Positions 56,301-64,000 of a stretch of 64,000 nt of DNA are shown here, piece by piece. This DNA comes from Emydura subglobosa. Its lineage: Eukaryota > Chordata > Testudines > Chelidae. Each line of letters begins with the position of its first letter. The first letter of the stretch is position 1. The stretch spans positions 20,484,913 through 20,548,912 of the forward strand of contig ML679959.1 in the NCBI GenBank assembly GCA_007922225.1, given 5' to 3'. Below the pieces are notes generated by a model, which worked only from the letters and a program-made list of their open reading frames with translations, did no database searches and had not been told where the DNA came from. The position numbers were made by a program, and so were the translations under genes.

Positions 56301-57109
56301 TGAAATAGACTCATAGACTATAAGGTTAGAAGGGACCATTATGATTATCTAGTCTGACCTCCTGCACAATGCAGGCCACAGAACTTCACCCACCCATTCC
56401 TGTAATAGACCCCTAACCTGAGACTGAGTTATTGACGTTCTGAAATAATTATTTAAAGACTTCAAGGTACAGAGAATCCACCAGCAAGTGACCCATGCCC
56501 CATGCTACAGAGGAAGGCGAAAAACCCCCAGGGCCTATGCCAATCTGCCCTGGGGGAAAATTCCTTCCCGACCACAATATGATGATCAGTTAAACCCTGA
56601 GCATGTGGGAAGACTCACCAGCCAGACACCCAGAAAGAATTCTCTGTAGTAACTCAGAACCCACTCCATCTAATATCCCTTCACAGGCCATATTTACCAC
56701 TACTAATCTAAGATGAGTCAATTGCCAAATTAGCCTGTCCCAGCACACTACCTCTTCCATAAACTTATCAAACTCAGTGTTGAAGCCAACTAGGTTTCTT
56801 GACCCCACAACTCCCCTTGGAAGGCTGTTTCAGAACTTCACTTCCATGATGGTTAGAAACCTTCATCTAATTTCAAGTCTAAACTTTCTGATTGCCAGTT
56901 TATATCCATTTGTTCTTGTGTCCACATTGGTGCTGAACTTAAATAATTCCTCCCCCTCCCTGGTATTTATAGAGAGCAATCATATCTCCACTCAGCCTTC
57001 TTTTGTTTAGGCTAAATAAGCCAAGCTCTTTGAGTCTCCTCTCATAAGGCAGGTTTTCCATTCCTCTGATCATCCGAGTAGCCCTTCTCTGAACCTGTTC
57101 CAGTTTGAA

Positions 57110-57415
57110 TTATTCTTTCTTAAACATGGGGGACCAGAACTGCACACAATATTCCAGATGAGGTCTGACCAATGCCTTGAATAATGGTACTAACATCTCC
57201 CTATCTCTACTGGAAATACCTTGCCTGATGCATCCTAGGACTGCATTAGCTTTTTTCAAGGTCACATCACATTGCCAGCTCATAGTTATCCTGGGACCAA
57301 TTGATATACCAAAGTCCTTCTCCTCCTCTGTCACTTCCAACTGACTCGTTCCCAGTTTATAGCAGAAGTTTTTGTTATTAGTCCCTAAATGCATGCATGA
57401 CCTTGCACATTCCAC
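57110..57415 (-). pseudogene. CR1 ORF2 fragment: RT thumb and connection
   Basis: About 100 codons contain NNKNFCYKLGTSQLEVTEEE, then KDFGISIGPRITMSWQCDVT, LKKANAVLGCIRQGISSRDR and [20 protein letters not shown]. The last two are the highly conserved KANA-LG-I-RGI and RPHLEYC-QFWSP blocks of CR1. The frame runs on from the palm region after a stop and a frameshift. Confidence 0.9.
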
Positions 57416-57509
57416 GATTAAATTTCATCCTATTTCTATTATTCCAGTTTACAAGGTCATCCAGATCTTGTTGTACAATATCCCGGTCTTTCTCTGTATT
57501 AGCAATACC

Positions 57510-57809
57510 TCACAACTTTGTGTCATCCGCAAACTTTATTATCACACTCCCACTTTTTGTGTCAAGGTCAGTAATAAAAAGGTTAAACAAGATCGGTCCC
57601 AAGACTGATCCCTGAGAAACTCCACTAGTAACCTCCTTCCAGCCTGACAGTTCACCTTTCAGTCTGACTCGTTGTAGTCTCCCCTTTAGCCAGTTCCTTA
57701 TCCACCTTCCAATTTTCAAATTAATCCCCATCTTTTCCAATTTAACTAATAATTCCCCATGTGGAACCGTATCAAACGCCTTACTGAAATCTAGGTAAAT
57801 TAGATCCAC
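57510..57809 (-). pseudogene. CR1 ORF2 fragment: RT palm with intact active site
   Basis: About 99 codons contain LIYLDFSKAFDTVPHGELLV (motif A aspartate kept), VTSGVSQGSVLGPILFNLFI (motif B) and VIIKFADDTKL (motif C FADD kept). The frame ends at a TGA directly after DTKL where active copies have glycine (GGA), a single-base nonsense change. In a live element the protein would copy the LINE RNA at a nicked target. Here it is a relic. Confidence 0.92.
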
Positions 57810-58225
57810 TGCATTCCCTTTGTCTAAAAAATCTGTTATCTTCTCAAAAAAGGAGATCAGGTTGGTCTAGAATGATCTATCTTTTGAAAAGCCATGTTGT
57901 ATTTTGTCCTAATTACCGTTAACCTCAATGTCCTTAACTACTTTCAAAATTTTTCCCAACACCTTGCATACTACTGAGGTCAAACTAATAGGCCTGTAAT
58001 TCCCAGATCGCTTTTTTTCCCTTTCTTAAAAATAGGAACTATGTTAGCAATTCTCCAGGCATATGGTACAACCCCTGAGTTTACACATTCATTAAAAATC
58101 CTTGCTAAGGGGCTTTCAATTTCCATGCCAGTTCTTTAATATCCTTGGATGGAGATTATCTGGGCTCCCCGAATTAGTCCCAGTAAGCAGTTTGAGTTTG
58201 GCTTCTACATCGGATGTGGTAATTT

Positions 58226-58525
58226 CTACCTCCACATCCTCAAACCCATCAGCCCCCTACCACTATCCCTAAGCTCTTCGTTAGCCTCATTAAAAACTGA
58301 GGCAAAGTATTTGTTTAGATATTGTGCCATATCTATATTATCCTTAACTTCCACCCCATCCTCAGTGTTTAGCGGTCCCACTTCTTCTTTCTTTGTTTTC
58401 TTCCTGTTTATATGGCTATAGAACCTTTTACTATTGGTTTTAATTCCCTTTGCAAGGTCCAACTCTGTCTTATCCATTGTATCACTTCTAATTTCTTTAC
58501 AGTCTACCTCATCATTGAAATACAA
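58226..58525 (-). pseudogene. CR1 ORF2 fragment: deletion junction and EN-RT linker
   Basis: The frame begins YFNDEVDCKEIR, still endonuclease-like, and passes at once into DKTELDLAKGIKTNSKRFYS, the EN-RT linker also seen in copy A at 6199-6260. Most of the endonuclease is therefore missing. It continues MAQYLNKYFASVFNEANEEL up to the RT. Confidence 0.88.
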
Positions 58526-58527
58526 TG

Positions 58528-58764
58528 CTACTCTACCATCTTTCTGTCTTTCCTAAACAGCACATATCCATTAATACCTGTACTCCAGTCATGACTGCTA
58601 TTCCACCATGTTTCTGTTATCCCTATAATATCTGGTTTTACTTCCTGCACCAATAGCTCTAGTTCCTCCATTTTGTTACCCAGGCTCCTTGCATTGGTGT
58701 ACAAACATCTTAATTTTTGCTGTTTGGCTTCACTCACATTCCTTACACGATTCACCACAGTCAT
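58528..58764 (-). pseudogene. CR1 ORF2 fragment: endonuclease N-terminus
   Basis: About 78 codons contain LRCLYTNARSLGNKMEELEL then LLVQEVKPDIIGITETWWNS and GINGYVLFRKDRK. The TNARSL asparagine and the ITETW glutamate are metal-binding and catalytic positions of AP-like endonucleases in this clade, and both are kept. The frame breaks just before the deletion junction. Confidence 0.9.
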
Positions 58765-58969
58765 TCTACCACCAGTATCACCTATTAGACTGGTATCTAC
58801 ACCATCCCTTCCTCTTCATGTCTATTCTCCTACCCACTGCTGTATCCTTTCCTATTTCATTTTCCTTCCTCTGTTAAAATCAAGCATGGAGATCACCCGG
58901 GCATCTCCCAACCGTATCCCCCAAATTCCTAGTTTAAATCTCTCTTCATCAGTTGTGCCAGACTCCATC

Positions 58970-59494
58970 CTAGAAGTCCATTTCCCTCCCTACTCAGGTG
59001 AAGTCCATCCCAAGAGAACAGTCCCCTGTCCATGAATGCCTCCCAGTGGCCATACATCCCAAAGCCCTCCTTATAGCACCACTGCCTGAGCCATCTGTTG
59101 ATCATCAGAATCTTGTCACGCCTTTTTGTCCTCCTCTAAGGAGAGGCTAAATCCCACTGAAGATCACCTGAGCCTCCATTTCCTTAAGAGTCTTCCCCAG
59201 CCTGGCATAGTCTCCCTTGATACGTTCCAGTGAGAATCTAGCTGTATCATTTGTTCCCACATGAAGAACAATCACTGGATTCTTTCCTGCTCCCGCTAGG
59301 AACTTCTTCAGCCTCAGGTCCACATCTCGTATCCTAGCATCAGGCAGACAGCACACCCTTTTGTTCTCTGGATCAGCTCTGGTTACATGCCTGTCTTTTC
59401 TTCTCAGGAGAGAGTCCTCAATCACATAGACCTGCCTTTTCCTGGTGAAGGTGCAATTCTCCGGCCTCTCCACTGTTCTTTCTGAGGTGGTCAA
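58970..59494 (-). pseudogene. CR1 ORF1 fragment: SGNH-esterase-like domain
   Basis: The frame at 59494-59147 contains VYVIEDSLLRRKDRHVTRAD, then CCLPDARIRDVDLRLKKFLA and NPVIVLHVGTNDTARFSLER. After a frameshift it resumes at about 59102-58975 with WLRQWCYKEGFGMYGHW and LFSWDGLHLSREGNG. The DSLLR, HVGTND and DGLHLS blocks are the serine, Asn/Asp and Asp-His blocks of the esterase domain known from CR1-type ORF1. In the first block the usual GDS reads EDS. The N-terminal finger region of ORF1 is absent. Confidence 0.88.
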
Positions 59495-59504
59495 AAATGT
59501 GAAA

Positions 59505-61130
59505 ACATTCTTCAGACATGTTTTTCCTTATGATGTTGAAATGTCAGTGAAAATTTTTGTTGAAATTAGAAAAAGTTCAGCTTGTAAGCATACTGGTATT
59601 TCCAGGCTGTTGTTAGCTATAGATACTTGCAGACCAGACAGTTGATAGTCACAGTCATTATTTGCCAGATGATATTTACTGCAAAAGGATATACTGTGGG
59701 TTTGTTAATTAAACCTATACATTGTTGGCCAGGAAGCTATCCTGTAGTTTTCTTCTACAGAACCTACTGTAGCATAGATGATATTGATACAACTGTGTGT
59801 TCTGAAGTTCCATTGTTAAAGGGGGGGAAAAACCCAAAAAGCTTATGGCACTTTTTAAAAGAAACTAAAATGAAGATAAAAGAAAATCTTAACTTATGTG
59901 TGGTTTATGTCTGCATTTTTATCTAATCAACCAAACCATTTTAATTAATTCAGACACTTGCCTCTCTGGTTTTTGTGCCCGTTAGGAGCTCTTTCATTAG
60001 GGATGCAAATGTGCTCCAAAAATAATGAGCGTGTTATTATCACCCTTTAGTCATTTAGGTGGTCATGAAGAGAACAAAAAAACCATTTAGTGGAAAAGCA
60101 TTCTTTTTAATATACAGTGATAACATTACTGTCGGTATTTCTGCACATCATTAGTCTGATTATTCTCCTATGTAAGCTCTCTTCTGTTTAGTTTTCTGGC
60201 ATAAAGTGCAGGGTAAATGGGCAGGCACATCTGTGACCAGAGCACCCCTAAAACCCTTTCCCTCATCACCCACACTTTGATCTTACACGGATCTCAGCTT
60301 CTTGGAACAATCCATCAAACTACTTAGCAAGTCCTTAACTTCCAGATCATAATTAGCCTCACTCAGGACAAGGCTATGAAGAATAAGCAAATCATTTAGA
60401 TTGTGTCTTCAATGCACAAACTGGTTTTGGGGTGGAGAAGAGGGTAGAAGGATTGTGCTGTTGTAGCTGGATCCCCAGAATCCCTGGTTTTGTAGGGAGT
60501 GCACACTCTAGTGACATTTTTGCTTCATTTTAAATGTGTGCCAGATTAGTACTGCAGGATGTGGTACTATGGCTCTATCCTTCCTTGTATTCAGTGTTCC
60601 ATCAAACAAAGAGAGCCAAGGAAATGCAATAACCAGGCTTTATTCCTTCCTCCACATATACTGTCCTCTCTCATCAAGCACTCCCTGAAAGTAGAGCCAT
60701 TTAGGTTCCTCTACATAATCATATGATAAGTTTTTTATCATGACCCTTGCCCCACTGCAGAGTATAAAGGTGACACTACTAATGATCAGACACTCTAATC
60801 CCTAACTGCATTGTGACAGCTTGTACTCTGCCCCTTGCAATTTATGCCTCCACGCAAGGACAGCCATAACCATATCAAAAAGAATAAGCAAAGTATTTCT
60901 TGCATATAACAATGACTCAATATCAGAAAAAAGGCATCAGTGGCATGATTTTGAAACTAACTGGGTGCCCACTACCAAACCATATTTCTGTGAGCAATTC
61001 TGATTGGATATACAAGTTGTAAAGCGTTAACAAGTTACCCCAATTAATCATTTGCACATGCAATTATCTATTTTGGCTGAATAAACACATTACAAACAAA
61101 CAAAAATATGGAACTGCAACAGCATTTTGA
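59505..61130. other. Unassigned DNA
   Basis: No gene or repeat recognised in about 1.6 kb. The plus frame at 59627-59926 has no motif. Confidence 0.4.
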
Positions 61131-61131
61131 A

Positions 61132-61608
61132 TAGAGCTGGTTTGGAATTTTCTGTCAAAATAAAATGCAGTTTCTGCAAAAATCAAAATGTTCTGTTGGA
61201 AAGATTTGATTTCATAAAAAACATTTTATTTCTGGTCAGTTGGACTTCAACTGAAATATTTCAGGTTTGTTGAACCGACCTGGAATATTTTGTTTCAAGT
61301 CATTTTAATATTAAACTGCATTTCCTGATTGTGGTGCATTGCCTTATAATAGTTGTAGTTCTAGGAGCTTCATTCTTTTCTATGGCCAGGCTTTGTAGCC
61401 AGATTACACCTCCCATCATGTACCACATAACCTCCCTTATGGTGCATCATGAGAGTCGTGTGACTGCGGCCAAATGTCAAAACAAAATATTTAGAGAATA
61501 ATGCTGTGGAAAATTTCAATATTTCAGTTTTTACACTTAATTTGGGCCAAAAATTCTAAATATCAGAATTTCCTATTTGACAGAATTTCTGATTTTCACT
61601 CAGTTCTA
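61132..61608. mobile_element. TAGAGCTG-family element, copy 2, both ends present
   Basis: The left end is tagagctggtttggaatttt then ctgtcaaa. The complement of the right end is tagaactgagtgaaaatcag with ttctgtcaaa a little further in. These are terminal inverted repeats. The element may include a TA duplication at each tip. It shares with 2429-2870 the inner order aaactgcatttcc, gtgcattgccttat and cccatcatg. No coding region. Confidence 0.65.
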
Positions 61609-61617
61609 ATTTTGAGT

Positions 61618-61690
61618 TCAGTTACACCAATTACAATCACAAAACTCCTACTGACTTCAGTAATGCAGGACTAATACATTTGTGCATATA
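61618..61690. repeat. Half-palindrome, TTACACC...CTGACTTCAG type
   Basis: Reads ttcagttacaccaattacaa then ctcctactgacttcagtaat. It is diverged. Confidence 0.35.
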
Positions 61691-61767
61691 GCAGTGCACC
61701 TAAATTGTTTAAACACCAGGGCCTGTGAATCATTTGTGTATAATCATTACATCAATTTTAACGTTCT

Positions 61768-62112
61768 CTATATTCTTGGATTTTAAAGCCAGAAGAAACC
61801 ATTATGATCATCAAGTCTGACCTCTTACATTACACACACACCATGGAGTTTCACCAGGCAGTTCCTACATCATGACAATCAGCTTCTGGTTGAGCTAGAG
61901 CATATCATTTGGAAAGGCATCTAATCTTGATTTTGTCTTCAAGTAATGGTGAATCTACCACATCCTCACGTAATTACCCACACTTTAAAAAATGTGTGTT
62001 TTATTTCTAGTGTGAATTTGTCAAGATTTAGCTTCCAGCCATTTGGATTTTGCTGGGCCTTTGTCTGCTACATGTGATCACCAAAAAACTTTGTCCCATT
62101 CTTTAAAAAATT
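61768..62112 (-). mobile_element. Old CR1/L3-like tail, minus strand
   Basis: Plus strand reads attcttggattttaaagcca, gaagaaaccattatgatcat, caagtctgacctcttacatt, aagatttagcttccagccat and ttggattttgctgggccttt. This is a CR1-type 3' end read backwards, with a longer UTR-like part. Confidence 0.75.
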
Positions 62113-62114
62113 TA

Positions 62115-62940
62115 GAAGGCTTGTGTGCCAAAAAAAAAGAAAAGAAATCAGCATTCCTATTGACGTTTATGCCAATGCCCCCACAGATTAAAGGGTTGGT
62201 AAATAGGCACTGACAGACTAGACTAATGAATAACTAATGAACAGGTTCAAGAAATGCCTGAAAAACTTGCCAGGATAGCACTGATACAGATTACAGCGTT
62301 CTTAGTGAGCCATGCTGCATGGATACAAAAACAAAAAGGTTTAAAAGTCCCCCAACAATTCTGATATTCTACTGGCCTTGTGTTTTTTGACGAGGACCCT
62401 TTAATGTTACTTTAATTCAGGTTTGAGAGTTTTTGGTCAATTAACAGACAGTATTTGTTCTTTAACTAAGGTTTCAGCTTTAATCTTATATGCTATATGA
62501 ACTTAAAGAGAGTAATAAAGATTTGCTGAAAATACCTTGGCCATTTTCCATTGGTGCTAATAGGATTAGGGATGTAATGAATTACTCACGAGAGATTTTG
62601 ATACCTTTGAACATAAGAAATTTTGATAATCTGTATGCAATACTAGCATCATCAGCCTCCATCTACTGCTGTTTCCTCTGCAAAATGGTTTGGAAGACAA
62701 TAAAATGTGATCCAAATGTTGTTTGTTTATATTTTCTCCTTCCTCTTTTCATAAGCAAGTTGTTATTTTGGGGGAGGGGAGTTGTTGACCTATAACCTAA
62801 AAGAACATTTTTCACGAAAGCAATGCAGCAATTTGTACCATTTCCTGCTTGTTGTTGCTTACTACACTTCTTATAAATATGCCAAAAGAGATATTTATAT
62901 TTTGTACTTATCCAAGCACCTCAAAGTGATCTAAGTCATT
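62115..62940. other. Unassigned DNA
   Basis: No gene recognised. The plus frame of 101 codons at 62490-62795 has no known domain. Confidence 0.4.
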
Positions 62941-62944
62941 ATGA

Positions 62945-63240
62945 TTAGAGCTGGTCTGGAATATAACTGTTTTTTGGTCAGAAAATGCCAGTTTTATTGA
63001 AACCAGAACAATTTGCATGGAAAGGCTGGTACTGACCAATTATTTTTACTTTAAAAATTTTGAATTTTTTTCCGAAATTCTCAAAACATTTTATGTTGTC
63101 ATTTTTTAAATACAAAATTCTGATTTTCTGTTTTTAAATGACTTTATCCCTTTCATTTCAGCCTCTCTTATTGTTTTCAGTAGAACAGTAAATTACTGAA
63201 CTGTAATGTATCACATCAGACTGTAGTTTCATGCATTCTT
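62945..63240. mobile_element. TAGAGCTG-family element, copy 3 (diverged)
   Basis: It starts tagagctggtctggaatata then aactgttttttggtcagaaa. The body has repeated ttttgaattttttt blocks, and aactgtaatgtatcacatca recalls the inner gcagtttcccattgtgacac of copy 1. The right end is not identifiable. Confidence 0.45.
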
Positions 63241-63244
63241 AATT

Positions 63245-63835
63245 GAAAGCTAATATCCATTTCAATATCTGCATTTAAGCCAATGCACTAGCCATAATAC
63301 CAGCTTTTTAAAACTCATAATCACTCTTTTACTTATACCATCTGTCAGCTTAATCTCCCCCTCCCAGAATTCAAGGAAGGGGGTCCCCTAAGGGAAAGAG
63401 GGAGAAAGAAAAAGTGCTGTCATGAAAGCTCAGTAAATTGAGATAAGGATGTTGAGTTGAAATATCACTTGATTAGATAAGATTTATTAGTTATTAATTA
63501 TTTAAGTAGGGAAATAATTGAGAATTATTATTATTAGGCTACTGCCATTCTTACTTCCTTAAGAGAATGTTCATTCTAAAAGATTTTCTGACACGAGGGA
63601 AAGTAAAAATATGCATTAAGCAGAATGGCAAAATAAGTAAAATTTGAAGTTAAGTTAAATCCCTCACTAACCAAAAAGGACCATATACTCTCTGATTTAC
63701 AGTGAAGAAAAACAGAAGTCATAATAGTGGATGTACTGCGACTTGTACTGTGATTCCCTTATCTAGGTTTCACATTGTAATTTCATTCATTTCTGTGGTG
63801 TCACTTCTTATTTATACCAGCATAGGTGAGAGGAG
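63245..63835. other. Unassigned DNA
   Basis: No gene or repeat recognised. AT-rich ttattagttattaattattt at 63485-63504. Confidence 0.4.
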
Positions 63836-63841
63836 ACTCAG

Positions 63842-64000
63842 CCCTGGTCTACATTTACCTGGAAATTCGGCGGCAGTTGACGGGAGTTACGCAAGCTATA
63901 CAGAGAAGCTTGCGTAACTCCCGTTGACTGCTGGGCTTCCCTTCTGTGCGCTCTCTTCACTGCACTGCGCCGACGGGAACCATTTCCCATCAACGCAGTG
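63842..64000. mobile_element. Foldback DNA transposon, cut by the window end
   Basis: It starts ccctggtctacatttacctg. A 24-bp hairpin with two mismatches is formed by 63874-63897 and 63907-63930 (cgggagttacgcaagct mirrored by agcttgcgtaactcccg), with a 9-nt loop. The following cactgcgccgacgggaacca is typical of a turtle foldback family known from memory. The right terminus lies outside the window. Confidence 0.7.

Larger units (their letters stand above)
56308..59500 (-). mobile_element. CR1 LINE, long copy with ORF1 and ORF2 remains, minus strand (copy B)
   Basis: The 3' end is at the left: actcatagactataaggtta, then gaagggaccattatgattat and ctagtctgacctcctgcaca. Reading right to left one meets ORF1 with an esterase domain (59494-58970), the start of the ORF2 endonuclease (58764-58528), an internal deletion, the EN-RT linker (58525-58226), RT with intact FADD (57809-57510), thumb and C-terminus (57415-57110 and on to 56600), and the 3' UTR. 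It is the most complete element here but is 5'-truncated, internally deleted and broken by stops. Confidence 0.94.

Overview
The window looks like a gene-poor stretch of a vertebrate nuclear genome, most likely a turtle or another non-avian sauropsid. It is AT-rich, has no operon-like gene order, and has no intact gene that I recognise. The assignment rests on the repeats: many CR1-clade LINE fragments of several ages, SINEs with a tRNA-like head and the tail typical of tortoise pol III SINEs (about 11.8, 29.2 and 31.5 kb), hAT-like non-autonomous DNA transposons, and many small palindromes built on a CCATTGACTTCAATGG core. Family names come from memory of sauropsid repeats; no database search was run.

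Layout. 0-5.7 kb: an old CR1 remnant, one foldback DNA element, and two open stretches at 4.55-4.74 and 5.42-5.49 kb that could be a pair of exons (low confidence). 5.77-8.47 kb: a 5'-truncated plus-strand CR1 with a 131-bp hAT-like element inside its 3' UTR. 8.5-19.3 kb: SINEs, two GC-rich islands, foldback elements and CR1 tails. 19.35-22.05 kb: a 940-bp hAT-like element, then a probable solo LTR that carries a 532-bp hAT-like element with a perfect 8-bp target duplication. 22-30 kb: sparse, with a second LTR-like block, a foldback element and a SINE. 30.0-31.5 kb: a minus-strand non-CR1 LINE bracketed by a 36-bp imperfect direct repeat. 35.3-36.4 kb: minus-strand CR1. 39.6-40.8 kb: plus-strand CR1 split by a 653-bp hAT-like element. 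41.5-47.7 kb: L2-like and CR1 pieces. 47.7-56.3 kb: mostly unassigned AT-rich DNA. 56.3-59.5 kb: the most complete CR1, minus strand, with remains of the ORF1 esterase, endonuclease and reverse transcriptase. 59.5-64 kb: two copies of an inverted-repeat element, a CR1 tail and a foldback element cut by the window end.

No genes can be seen working together. The interest lies in the order of insertions (hAT into CR1, hAT into LTR, palindrome into CR1, foldback element into palindrome), in the short palindromic families, and in the possible exon pair.
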